From assembly GCF_014639655.1 (NCBI RefSeq), contig NZ_BMGB01000001.1, forward strand, positions 1,132,882 to 1,196,881: a DNA stretch of 64,000 bases. The letters run 5' to 3'. The stretch is from Conyzicola nivalis (lineage in GTDB: Bacteria; Actinomycetota; Actinomycetes; Actinomycetales; Microbacteriaceae). The first letter of the stretch is position 1. Every line of letters begins with the position of its first letter. The notes below the pieces were generated by a model that made no database searches, had not been told where the DNA came from, and saw only the letters and a list, made by a program, of their open reading frames with translations. Positions 7,741 through 15,394 of the stretch are shown here, one piece after another. The position numbers and the translations under genes were made by a program.

Positions 7741-9153
7741 TTAGTAGACGGTCGCGAGCTTGGAGTGGTCGACGTTCTCGGGGTCGTCGTGCTTGTCCCA
7801 CTCGTCGGGGCCGGTCATCGCGGCCTTCTTGATGAGCTTGAACTCGACCACGGCGAGTGCGCCGTAGACCAGGGTGAAGGCGAGCAGGGAGATCGCGACG
7901 GTGAGACCGGTCACATTCGGCGACACCCCGTCCTCCGTCTTCATCAGGCCGAACACGATCCAGGGCTGGCGGCCCATCTCGGTGAAGATCCAGCCGACGA
8001 GCGAGGCGACGAGCGGGATCGGCGCCGCCCAGATGGCGACCTTCCACGCCCACGGCGGCGGGTTCTTGCCCTTGCGGGTGATCCAGAGCCCGACGACGGA
8101 GATCATCGCGCCGAGAACGCCCAGGCCGATCATCCAACGGAAGGCCCAGTAGGTGATCCAGATGATGGGCGAATAGTCGCCGGGACCGTAGTCCTGCACG
8201 TACTGCGCCTGCAGGTCGTTGATGCCCTCGACCTCGCCGGTGAAGGTGTGCGTGGAGAGGAACGACAGCAGGTACGGGATGCGGATGGAGAAGATCTCGT
8301 GCGCGCCGTCGGGTGTGCCGAGCGAGAAGATCGAGAAGCTCGCGTTCTCGGTGGTCTTGTAGAGGGCTTCGGCCGCGGCCATCTTCATGGGCTGCGTCTG
8401 CACCATCACCAGGCCGAGCTGGTCGCCGGAGAGCGCGGATCCCGCGAAGGCCCCGATGCTGGTGAACGAGCCGAACTTGAGGGCCGTGCGCATGGTGTCT
8501 TCGTGCCGCTTTCGCGACAGGTGGTATGCGGCGGTGGCGACCATGACCGCGGCGGCGAACATGATCGAGGCGAAGATGGTGTGCGGGAACTGGGTGACGG
8601 CGACCGGGTTCAGCAGCACGGCGCCGATGTCGACGAGCTCGGCCCGCCCCTTGGCCTCGTTGATCTCGTAGCCGACGGGGTTCTGCATAAACGCGTTGGC
8701 GGCGAGGATGAAGTAGGCGGAGAGCACGCTGCCTACGGCGGTCGCCCAGATGGTGGCGAGGTGCAGTCTGGGCGAGAGCTTGTCCCAGCCGAAGATCCAC
8801 AGTCCGATGAAGGTGGCCTCGAAGAAGAAGGCGAGCAGCCCCTCCATGGCTAGCGGAGCGCCGAAGACGTCGCCGACGAAGCGCGAGTAGTCCGACCAGT
8901 TCATGCCGAACTGGAACTCTTGGACGATTCCGGTGACGACGCCCATGGCGAAGTTGATGAGGAAGATCTTGCCGAAGAGGCGGGTGAGGTGCAGGTACTT
9001 CAGCTTGCCCGTGCGCACCCAGACGGTCTGCAGGGTAGCGACCAGCAGCACCATGCCGATCGTGAGCGGAATGAAGAGAAAGTGGTAGAGGGTCGTGAGA
9101 CCGAACTGCCACCGAGAAAGCAGAAGCGGGTCGAGAATCTCCCCCACGTCCAT
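7741..9153 (-). CDS. cydA: Cytochrome bd ubiquinol/menaquinol oxidase subunit I
   Basis: A 470-residue haem-carrying subunit. Visible marks are the haem-ligand region TTLYHFLFIPLTIGM with His24, GIVQEFQFGMNWSDYSRFVG, the QFPHTIFAS segment, and EMGRQPWIVFG in the quinol-site region. It is shorter than E. coli CydA (522 residues), consistent with the short Q-loop class. First gene of cydABDC. The start is ATG at 9153; a GTG at 9156 directly before it is an alternative. The 150-bp region to the divergent DedA gene holds the operon promoter; it contains a near-palindrome CGGGGGTAACCCCG (9259-9272) but no operator I can name. Confidence 0.95.
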   Translation of the reverse strand: MDVGEILDPLLLSRWQFGLTTLYHFLFIPLTIGMVLLVATLQTVWVRTGKLKYLHLTRLFGKIFLINFAMGVVTGIVQEFQFGMNWSDYSRFVGDVFGAPLAMEGLLAFFFEATFIGLWIFGWDKLSPRLHLATIWATAVGSVLSAYFILAANAFMQNPVGYEINEAKGRAELVDIGAVLLNPVAVTQFPHTIFASIMFAAAVMVATAAYHLSRKRHEDTMRTALKFGSFTSIGAFAGSALSGDQLGLVMVQTQPMKMAAAEALYKTTENASFSIFSLGTPDGAHEIFSIRIPYLLSFLSTHTFTGEVEGINDLQAQYVQDYGPGDYSPIIWITYWAFRWMIGLGVLGAMISVVGLWITRKGKNPPPWAWKVAIWAAPIPLVASLVGWIFTEMGRQPWIVFGLMKTEDGVSPNVTGLTVAISLLAFTLVYGALAVVEFKLIKKAAMTGPDEWDKHDDPENVDHSKLATVY

Positions 9154-9296
9154 CACCGCCCGATCTAAAGATTTCGTCAGAACTACATGACAATTCTCAT
9201 CGGCGCACTAAGCGGGCACATGAGTCTTAAGTCCCGCGTTTTACTCCCGGGGTCGATTCGGGGGTAACCCCGATTTCCGCGTTCAGGCGGTGCGGA

Positions 9297-9302
9297 TATG
9301 GT
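9297..9302 (+). promoter_or_regulatory. Leaderless-type -10 box for the DedA gene
   Basis: TATGGT lies exactly six bases before the GTG start at 9309, with no Shine-Dalgarno sequence between. This fits the TAnnnT-N6 leaderless pattern. Confidence 0.5.
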
Positions 9303-9308
9303 CGAGGC

Positions 9309-10043
9309 GTGAATGAGATTCTGACCTGGATTCTCGACGTGGTTCAGTCGGTCGATCCCGTGCTGCGCACGCTGCTCGCCGGCTTCGGCATCATGCTCGA
9401 GACGAGCATCCTCATCGGCCTGGTCGTGCCGGGCGACACCATCGCGATCGTGGCGGCCACCGGCGTCGAAGACCCCGCGCAGTTCGTTTTCCTCATTCTC
9501 GCCGTCATCGCCGGCGCCCTCACCGGCGAGAGCATCGGCTTCGCCCTCGGCCGCTACTTCGGTCCGCGCATCCGGGCGTCGCGACTCGGTCGACGCGTGG
9601 GCGAGCACAACTGGGAGCGCGCCGAAAACTATCTCGACCGCCGCGGCGGGCTCGCCGTCTTCGTGTCGCGATTCCTGCCCGTGCTCCACTCCCTCATCCC
9701 GTTGACGGTGGGTATGAGCACCATGCGCTACCGCCGCTTTATGAAGTGGACGGTTCCGGCCTGCATCCTCTGGGCCTGTGCCTACGTCTCGGTCGGAGCG
9801 GCCGCCGCCGGCAGCTACCGCCAGATGGCCGACCGCCTGCACTACGCCGGCTACATCTTCGTGGCCATCATCGTCGGCTTCGCACTGCTCGTGCTGGTGG
9901 CGAAGAAGGTGCTGTCGAAGCTCGAGGCACGTCACATGGACCGGGTCGCGCGACCGGGCACCGAGATGCCACCGGTCGCGGCGCCGGAGCTGGACGCGGC
10001 GGCGGAGCCCGAAGACCGCACGGTGGAGGACACCGCGCGTTAG
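9309..10043 (+). CDS. DedA/SNARE-associated family membrane protein
   Basis: A 244-residue integral membrane protein of the DedA (VTT-domain) family, linked in other bacteria to undecaprenyl-phosphate or phospholipid flipping and membrane homeostasis. Typical pieces are ETSILIGLVVPGDTIAI, GALTGESIGFALGRYFGPRI, the charged loop with RAENYLDRRGG, and SRFLPVLHSLIPLTVGM with the conserved Arg and Pro. A last helix near residues 185-208 is followed by a charged, Ala/Pro-rich cytoplasmic tail. GTG start. It is divergent from cydA, and nine bases from its end lies the convergent end of the osmoprotectant receptor gene. Confidence 0.9.
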   Translation: MNEILTWILDVVQSVDPVLRTLLAGFGIMLETSILIGLVVPGDTIAIVAATGVEDPAQFVFLILAVIAGALTGESIGFALGRYFGPRIRASRLGRRVGEHNWERAENYLDRRGGLAVFVSRFLPVLHSLIPLTVGMSTMRYRRFMKWTVPACILWACAYVSVGAAAAGSYRQMADRLHYAGYIFVAIIVGFALLVLVAKKVLSKLEARHMDRVARPGTEMPPVAAPELDAAAEPEDRTVEDTAR

Positions 10044-10051
10044 CGCGCCGC

Positions 10052-10981
10052 CTACTCGCGGATCAGTCCCTTGCCGACCAGCCACTCGCGGGCGATGGTC
10101 TCCGGCGACGGGGTGGCGCTCGCGGTGGCACGCTCGTTGAGCACGCGCAGTTCCTCGGTGGTGATGACGGCCGAGACGGGGTCGACGATCTGGTGCACGT
10201 CGGGCGAGTCTCCCGTGAGGTTCACGAGCGGCACGATGTTCTGCGCGGTGATGAGATTTTTCGGATCGGCGAGCACGCGCAGGTTGTTGCGGAGGATCGA
10301 CGGCGACGCGGCCGGGATCACGGCCACCTGCACGCTGTCGGTGAGCAGCGCCCCGAGCGTCGCGGTGCCGCCGCCGTCGGTGAGATCGCGCGTGTCGAAT
10401 CCGACGACCCCGTAGACGCTGAGCAGGCCGCCAGGCCCGTAGCGTTCCGACTGGAAGCCGTCGTCGGCGCCGATGGTGATGTCGTCTGCGAAGTAGGCGA
10501 GCTCCCCGATGCTGGCGACCTGACGGTTGCGGGCGAAGTCCTCGGTGACGACGAAGGCGACCGCCTTGTCGGCCGGCGCGGCCTCGAGCACGCGGAGCTT
10601 GATCGATTCGACAGCCTCGGGCAGTGCCTCCTCGATGTCGTCGTCCGAACGCGCAAACGCGGCGGCATCGATGGCGTAGAGCAACTCCCCCGACGTCTCC
10701 GGAACCAGGTCGACGCGCCCCGACTGCAGCGCCGCGATCGACGCCGCACGGTCGCCCACGCCCTCGTTGTAGTCGACGAGGTAGCCGTGGTCGGCGAGAA
10801 CCTGCCCGTAGACCTGGGCCAGAATGCGGTTTTCGACGGTGTCGTGCGCCCCGACGGTGATGCGCGCGCCGTGGCCCGAGTTGTTCTCGTCGGCCGACGT
10901 GGCCCCGCACCCGGAGAGGGTCACGGCGGCGCCGATCGCGAGTGCTCCCGCCAGAATCCGGATTCCGACGCGTGAGTGCAT
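10052..10981 (-). CDS. Glycine betaine/choline-type ABC substrate-binding lipoprotein
   Basis: A 309-residue receptor of the OpuAC/ProX (QAT) family. The signal peptide ends in a lipobox LSGC with Cys25, so it is a membrane-anchored lipoprotein. The mature part begins ITVGAHDTVENRILAQVYGQVL and carries the DLVPETSGELL and SERYGPGGLL segments of this family, with C-terminal LNERATASATPSPETIAREWL. It is the second such receptor here, downstream of the terminator that follows the first, and may have its own promoter (TTGACA near 11007-11012 on this strand). The first receptor has EYTGNLL where this has ETSGELL, so the ligands probably differ. Confidence 0.88.
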   Translation of the reverse strand: MHSRVGIRILAGALAIGAAVTLSGCGATSADENNSGHGARITVGAHDTVENRILAQVYGQVLADHGYLVDYNEGVGDRAASIAALQSGRVDLVPETSGELLYAIDAAAFARSDDDIEEALPEAVESIKLRVLEAAPADKAVAFVVTEDFARNRQVASIGELAYFADDITIGADDGFQSERYGPGGLLSVYGVVGFDTRDLTDGGGTATLGALLTDSVQVAVIPAASPSILRNNLRVLADPKNLITAQNIVPLVNLTGDSPDVHQIVDPVSAVITTEELRVLNERATASATPSPETIAREWLVGKGLIRE

Positions 10982-11053
10982 CTGACCATCCTGTCACGAC
11001 GCGACGTGTCAAAATCCTGTGAGAAAGTCCCAAATTCGGGTGGTGAGACGAAA

Positions 11054-11083
11054 GAGGGGCGGATGCCGCGGCATCCGCCCCTC
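11054..11083 (-). terminator. Strong hairpin after the first osmoprotectant receptor
   Basis: GAGGGGCGGATGCC (11054-11067) pairs perfectly with GGCATCCGCCCCTC (11070-11083) across a very short loop. On the minus strand it is followed by CTTTCGTCTC, a weak U-rich run. It lies 12 bases after the stop of the receptor gene at 11095 and should separate the four-gene transporter operon from the second receptor. Confidence 0.75.
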
Positions 11084-11094
11084 GTCTCTGACAG

Positions 11095-12009
11095 CTATTT
11101 CAGGAGGTCGTTGTCCGTCAGCCACTTGGTGGCGATGGCGTCGGACGACTCCTCGTCGACGGTCGACTGCACGTTGAGGTCGACGAGACCCTCGGGCGTG
11201 AGCTTGGCGCTGACCGCATTGATCACGTCGGCGATGTCGTCAGCGACGTCGGCGCTCACGAGCGGCACGACGTTCGAGGCGAGGAACAGGCCGTCGGGGT
11301 CTTCCAGGGTGACGAGGTTCTCGGTCTGGATGCGGGGATCCGCGCTGTAGACGTTCGCGATGTTGACGGTGCCGGCGATCAGGTCTTCGACGGTGGTGTC
11401 TCCCGTCGCCGTGAACGCGACGTCGACGCCGTAGCGGTCCTTCAGGCCGGTGGGGCCGTAGGGGCGCTCGGCGAGCTCGGCGTTGCCGCCCAGCGTCAGC
11501 GGAACCGTGACATCGGCGAGCGACGCGATCGTGGTGATGTTGTTCGCCTCGGCGAACTCGCTCGTGACGTTGTAGGAGTCCTGGTCGGTGGCCGGCGACT
11601 GGTCGAGCACCTCGAGGCCGTCGGGGAGGCTCGTCTGCAGCTCGGCGTAGACGTCGTCGGACGAGGTGGCCTCGGTCTTGGGCACGTAGTACTGGAGGAG
11701 GTTTCCGGTGTACTCGGGGAACAGCGAGACGGTGCCGGCCTCGAGTTCGGGCAGGTAGGCGTCGCGCTGGCCGATGTTGAACTTGCGCTCGACCTCGAAC
11801 CCGGCGTCTTCGAGAGCCTGCGAGTAGATCTCGGCGATGATTTCGTTGGAGTAGTACGCCTGTGAGCCGACGACGATGGTGTCGCCGGAGGCCGAGTCAT
11901 CCGTACCGGCGTCCAGTGGATCACCCGATGCGCACCCTGACAGGGTCAATGCCGCCCCGACCATGACTACGCCTGCGGCGAGCCAGCCTTTGTTCTTAGC
12001 TGTGGACAT
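11095..12009 (-). CDS. Osmoprotectant ABC substrate-binding lipoprotein
   Basis: A 304-residue lipoprotein of the OpuCC/OsmX family; the signal peptide ends LTLSGC with Cys26. Mature sequence: IVVGSQAYYSNEIIAEIYSQAL, the FPEYTGNLLQYY segment and RPYGPTGLKDRYGVDV. EYTG is the characteristic quaternary-amine receptor motif. It is the fourth gene of the importer operon, behind the ATPase and two permeases, and delivers glycine betaine, choline or a related solute to them. The start has an A-rich leader with AAGAAAAGAGA just upstream of the ATG. A terminator hairpin follows at 11054-11083. Confidence 0.92.
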   Translation of the reverse strand: MSTAKNKGWLAAGVVMVGAALTLSGCASGDPLDAGTDDSASGDTIVVGSQAYYSNEIIAEIYSQALEDAGFEVERKFNIGQRDAYLPELEAGTVSLFPEYTGNLLQYYVPKTEATSSDDVYAELQTSLPDGLEVLDQSPATDQDSYNVTSEFAEANNITTIASLADVTVPLTLGGNAELAERPYGPTGLKDRYGVDVAFTATGDTTVEDLIAGTVNIANVYSADPRIQTENLVTLEDPDGLFLASNVVPLVSADVADDIADVINAVSAKLTPEGLVDLNVQSTVDEESSDAIATKWLTDNDLLK

Positions 12010-12036
12010 TTTTTTCTCTTTTCTTGAGTGTGCGGA

Positions 12037-12759
12037 CTATTCCGCTACCGCGCGCGTTCTGGGTGAACGGGTGCGGACATCTGAGGTGCGCCCCGCGGCG
12101 ACGCCGCGCGGGACGACGAGTCGCTCGACGAGGGCGAAGAGCCCGTCGAGCACGAGGGCGAGGGCGACGATCACGAGGGCGGCGCCGAGCATCTGGTCGA
12201 ACCGGCGGAGGGCGAGGCCGGAGATGATGTATCCGCCCAGGCCGCCCAGGCCGATGTAGGCGGCGAGGGTGACCGTCGCGACGATCTGCAGCGCGGCGGA
12301 TCGGAGCCCGCCGATGAGAAGGGGCAGCCCGAGCGGGATCTCGACCTTCCACAGGATCTGCCACTCCGTCATGCCGACCGCGCGGGCCGAGTCGATGATG
12401 CGGCGGTCGATCGCCTCGAGGCCCGAGTAGGCACCGGCGAGGATCGAGGGGATGCCGAGCAGGACGAACGCGATGAAAGCCGCCAACGGCTTCTGCGTGA
12501 CACCGATGAGCGTGACCAACAGCAGGATGAGGCCGAACGACGGGATCGCCCTGGCCGCGCCGGACACGCCGATCGCCAGCTCTCGCCCCCTGCCCGTGTG
12601 GCCGATGAAATAGCCCAGCGGAATGGCGATGGCACCGGCGATGGCGAGCGAGACGAAGGTGTAGAAGAGGTGCTCGCCGATGCGGATCTGCAGAGCGTCG
12701 GCGCCGATGTAGCGTTCGGGGGCGAACAGCCAGGCCATGGCCTCGGAGAAGAGGTTCAT
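12037..12759 (-). CDS. Osmoprotectant ABC transporter permease (second)
   Basis: A 240-residue inner-membrane permease of the OpuBB/OpuCD (binding-protein-dependent transport) type. The EAA-like loop is seen as IDSARAVGMTEWQILWKVEIPLG, after RAIPSFGLILLL and the IPSILAGAYSGL segment. It has about six membrane segments and a charged Arg-rich tail. It overlaps the upstream permease gene by one base (TGATG), so the two are co-translated and probably form a heterodimer. Part of the ATPase-permease-permease-receptor operon for compatible-solute uptake. Confidence 0.92.
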   Translation of the reverse strand: MNLFSEAMAWLFAPERYIGADALQIRIGEHLFYTFVSLAIAGAIAIPLGYFIGHTGRGRELAIGVSGAARAIPSFGLILLLVTLIGVTQKPLAAFIAFVLLGIPSILAGAYSGLEAIDRRIIDSARAVGMTEWQILWKVEIPLGLPLLIGGLRSAALQIVATVTLAAYIGLGGLGGYIISGLALRRFDQMLGAALVIVALALVLDGLFALVERLVVPRGVAAGRTSDVRTRSPRTRAVAE

Positions 12760-13436
12760 CAGGAGGTCGCTCCGAGACGTTCGATGCGCGGACGCACGGT
12801 CTTCTGTGCGCGGGTCCAGGGCATGAGCATGCGGCCGAGCAGCACGAGCAGGTAGTCGACGACGAGGGCGATCACCACGACCATCACGACCCCCGCGAAG
12901 ATCTCGGCCACGATGCGACGCTGGTAGCCGTTGGTGAAGAGGTAGCCGAGGCTTTCGGTGCCGATGAGGATGCCGACCGTGACGAGGCTGATGGTGCTCA
13001 CGGCGGCGACGCGCAAGCCCGCGAGGATGACCGGTCCGGCGAGCGGGAACTCGACCGTCCAGAACAGGCGCCAGCTGCCGTAGCCCACGGCCGTGGCGGA
13101 CTGCCGCACTGCCGGGTCGACGGAGGAGAGCGCGTCGGCGACCGACCGCGCCATGATCGCGACCGCGTAGATCGTGAGCGCGATGGTGAGGTTGGCGTCG
13201 CTGAGCGCGCTGATCCCGAGCAGCGGCGGCAGGATGACGAGCAGCGCGAGCGACGGGATGGTGAACAACAGCCCGGCCAGCGTGAGCAGCAGGCCGCGCG
13301 TCAGCTTGAAGCGGAACGCCAGCCAGCCGATCGGGATCGAGATCACGAATCCGAGCAGGATCGGCGGGATGCTGAGCCGGATGTGCTCGACCGACAGCTC
13401 GGCGATCAGGTCGAGGTTGTTGACGACCCAGTTCAC
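12759..13436 (-). CDS. Osmoprotectant ABC transporter permease (first)
   Basis: A 225-residue permease. The typical ProW/OpuCB features are IPSLALLVILPPLLG, the EAA-like loop AVRQSATAVGYGSWRLFWTVEFPLA (read in pieces), and ESLGYLFTNGYQRRIVAEI near the C-terminus. It starts with GTG at 13436, overlapping the stop of the ATPase gene as GTGA, and ends in the start of the second permease. With that partner it forms the channel of the osmoprotectant importer. Confidence 0.92.
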   Translation of the reverse strand: MNWVVNNLDLIAELSVEHIRLSIPPILLGFVISIPIGWLAFRFKLTRGLLLTLAGLLFTIPSLALLVILPPLLGISALSDANLTIALTIYAVAIMARSVADALSSVDPAVRQSATAVGYGSWRLFWTVEFPLAGPVILAGLRVAAVSTISLVTVGILIGTESLGYLFTNGYQRRIVAEIFAGVVMVVVIALVVDYLLVLLGRMLMPWTRAQKTVRPRIERLGATS

Positions 13437-14314
13437 GCGACTGTGCTGTTCACGGTGTCGGGGCTGTTCACTGTGTCGGGGCTGTTCACTGTGTCGGCGG
13501 GCGCATCGACGAGCACGCCGGCGGTGCGCCCGTCGCCGTCGACGAGGACGGAGCCGGTGGCTGTGGTGCGGATGGAGAGGGCCCGCTTGCCGCGCTCCGC
13601 GCCGATGAAGTCGGCGACGAACTCGCTCGCCGGGTCGGCCAGGATCTCGGACGGGCTGCCGAGCTGCGCGATGCGGGCGCCCTTCTCGAGGATGACGACC
13701 TGGTCGCCGAGCAGGAACGCCTCGTCGATGTCGTGGGTGACGAAGACCACCGTCTTGTCGAGCTCGCGCTGCAGGCGGATGATCTCCTGCTGCAGTTCGG
13801 CCCGCACGATCGGGTCGACCGCTCCGAAGGGTTCGTCCATCAGCAGGATGTTGGGATCGGCCGCCAGTCCACGCGCGACTCCCACGCGCTGCTGCTGGCC
13901 GCCGGAGAGCTGGCTCGGGTAGCGGTCGGCGATGTCCCGACTGAGGCCCACGGTGTCGAGCAGTTCGAGGGCCTGGGCGCGGGCCTGCTTCTTCGGCACC
14001 CCGTTCAGCACGGGCACGGTGGCCACGTTGTCGATGACGCGGAGGTGCGGCAGCAGGCCGGAGTTCTGCATCACGTAGCCGATGCTGCGGCGCAGGGCCA
14101 CGGGCTGGCGGTCGAGGATGCTTTCGCCGTCGATCTCGATCACGCCCGAGCTGGGATCGACCATGCGGTTGATCATGCGCAGCAGGGTGGTCTTGCCACT
14201 GCCGGACGATCCGACGAGCACCGTCGTCTTGCGGGACGGGATGGTCAGGCTGAAGTCTTCGACAGCGAGGGGGCCGTCGCCGAACTGCTTGGTCACCGAA
14301 CGGAATTCGATCAT
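13433..14314 (-). CDS. Osmoprotectant ABC transporter ATP-binding protein
   Basis: A 293-residue ATPase of the OpuCA/ProV group. Walker A GSSGSGKTT near residue 37, Q-loop GYVMQNSGLLPHL, signature LSGGQQQRVGVARGL, Walker B ILLMDEPFGAVD, switch FVTHDIDEAFLLGD. The usual tandem CBS domains of longer ProV proteins are absent. The extreme C-terminus is three tandem copies of a six-residue PDTVNS-type unit, encoded by an 18-bp tandem repeat at 13446-13499. The ATG at 14314 is chosen because the ABC domain begins at once (MIEFRSVTKQFG) and GAGAAGC precedes it; a start at 14383 would add an unrelated leader. First gene of the importer operon. Confidence 0.9.
   Translation of the reverse strand: MIEFRSVTKQFGDGPLAVEDFSLTIPSRKTTVLVGSSGSGKTTLLRMINRMVDPSSGVIEIDGESILDRQPVALRRSIGYVMQNSGLLPHLRVIDNVATVPVLNGVPKKQARAQALELLDTVGLSRDIADRYPSQLSGGQQQRVGVARGLAADPNILLMDEPFGAVDPIVRAELQQEIIRLQRELDKTVVFVTHDIDEAFLLGDQVVILEKGARIAQLGSPSEILADPASEFVADFIGAERGKRALSIRTTATGSVLVDGDGRTAGVLVDAPADTVNSPDTVNSPDTVNSTVA
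13446..13499. repeat. Three tandem 18-bp units in the ATPase 3' end
   Basis: CTGTTCACNGTGTCGGGG occurs three times head to tail (13446-13463, 13464-13481, 13482-13499), nearly identical. Read on the minus strand it encodes repeated Pro-Asp-Thr-Val-Asn-Ser. The unit is a multiple of three, so copy number can change by slippage without breaking the frame. Confidence 0.85.
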
Positions 14315-14382
14315 GCTTCTCGGCTCATTCCTCGTGATTGTCACGAATCGACACGCGCCAGACAACTGCCGGTCCAGACACA

Positions 14383-14412
14383 AAGCTAAACACCATTCGG
14401 AACGTCTGTCAT
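14383..14412 (-). promoter_or_regulatory. Candidate promoter of the osmoprotectant importer operon
   Basis: On the minus strand ATGACA (14407-14412) is separated by 18 bases from TAGCTT (14383-14388). The predicted start lies about 60 bases before the ATPase ATG, so unlike many neighbours this operon should have a real 5' leader. Confidence 0.5.
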
Positions 14413-14481
14413 TCCGGATTGCAGATTATGTCCGACCACCGACATCGTGCGTACCGCGCCGCTCTCGTGCGCCGGGCAGAG

Positions 14482-14519
14482 AAAAACCCCCGGACAACTG
14501 GCTCGCAGTCGTCCGGGGG
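14482..14519 (-). terminator. Rho-independent terminator of the TetR gene
   Basis: CCCCCGGACAACT (from 14487) pairs with AGTCGTCCGGGGG (to 14519) with one mismatch around a short loop. On the minus strand it is followed directly by TTTTT. It lies 14 bases beyond the TetR stop codon, and is the clearest intrinsic terminator in the window. Confidence 0.88.
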
Positions 14520-14532
14520 GTTATCGGGATGC

Positions 14533-15192
14533 TCAGCCCTTGGTGGGCATTCCGAAGTGCGGGACCAGCAGCGACGCGACGATGTCCCCGCCGGCGTCGA
14601 GGAAGCTGACGTCGCCGTCGGGGTTGCGCGCGAACGCGCGGGCGGCGAGGGCATCGGAGATCTCGATTGCCGTTTCGAAGGCGAAGCGCACGTCGTCGTT
14701 GTCGGGCACGTCGAAACGCGCGACGAGGCTGTCGAGCAGTGCGGCGGCCACGACCGACTTGAACGGGATCTCGTTCGGGGCGGGGCGCAGGTCGATCACG
14801 TCGCCGACCCGCAGCGAGCGGAAGCCGGGCTCGGTCCGGAAGGCGTCGATGAGGATTTCGAGAGAGGCGGTGAGCGCCGAGACCCAATCGTCGTGTTCGG
14901 CAGTCGCCGCTTCATCCGCAATTCGGGTGAGGGCGCGCTCGAGGTTGCGCGCTCCGAGCGCCTGGAGCACGGCGATGCGGTCGGGGAAGTACCGGTAGAC
15001 GGTGCCGATCGATGCGCCGGCACGTTCCGCGACCATGGCGGTGGTCAGTCTCTCGTATCCGATTTCGTCGACGACCGCGGCGGCAGCGTCCATCAGGGCG
15101 GCGAGGCGTGCGGTGCTGCGTGCCTGCACCGGCTCGTTGCGGAGCGCGACCTGGCCAGCGATTGTTGCGTCCATGACTGATGGTGTCGACAC
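14533..15192 (-). CDS. TetR-family transcriptional regulator
   Basis: A 219-residue regulator. The N-terminal HTH covers about residues 27-73 with the recognition part LTTAMVAERAGASIGTVYRYF. The C-terminal ligand domain is helical and not assignable to a ligand. The GTG at 15192 (protein begins VSTPSVMDATIAG) is chosen because GAGGAG stands six bases upstream; ATG at 15174 and an upstream start at 15264 are less good. It is divergent from the App1-like phosphatase gene, with a 202-bp intergenic region that is unusually AT-rich for this genome. It may control itself or that gene, which is inference. Confidence 0.87.
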   Translation of the reverse strand: MSTPSVMDATIAGQVALRNEPVQARSTARLAALMDAAAAVVDEIGYERLTTAMVAERAGASIGTVYRYFPDRIAVLQALGARNLERALTRIADEAATAEHDDWVSALTASLEILIDAFRTEPGFRSLRVGDVIDLRPAPNEIPFKSVVAAALLDSLVARFDVPDNDDVRFAFETAIEISDALAARAFARNPDGDVSFLDAGGDIVASLLVPHFGMPTKG

Positions 15193-15394
15193 TGTGTCTC
15201 CTCGGATCAACGTAGACCGCCATCGTAACCCCGCCCCCAATGCGGGGGTAAGAATGAAACTCATTATTTGCGTAAAAATTTCACAATGGACCCAAGCGGT
15301 AGTTGAAAGAGTATTGCAATCCCCCTGTACGTCTACTGTTCGGCGGCTGAGTGTCGAGAATCAGTCGATGTGCTAGGCGTGTCAGACTGGGACC

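Noticed and set aside
5027-7744. 905-codon plus-strand open frame opposite cydD and cydB
   Set aside because: Composition (Glu/Arg/His/Gly repeats) is typical of an antisense shadow, and the opposite strand encodes well-conserved transporters and oxidase subunits.
6710-9193. Apparent 827-codon fusion of cydB with upstream sequence
   Set aside because: The N-terminal half is cydA read out of frame; the true cydB begins at 7726 after a good ribosome-binding site.
9157-9308. Rex or CRP operator for cydABDC
   Set aside because: No TTGTGAA/TTCACAA or TGTGA-N6-TCACA site is present; only a CGGGGGTAACCCCG near-palindrome, which I cannot assign.
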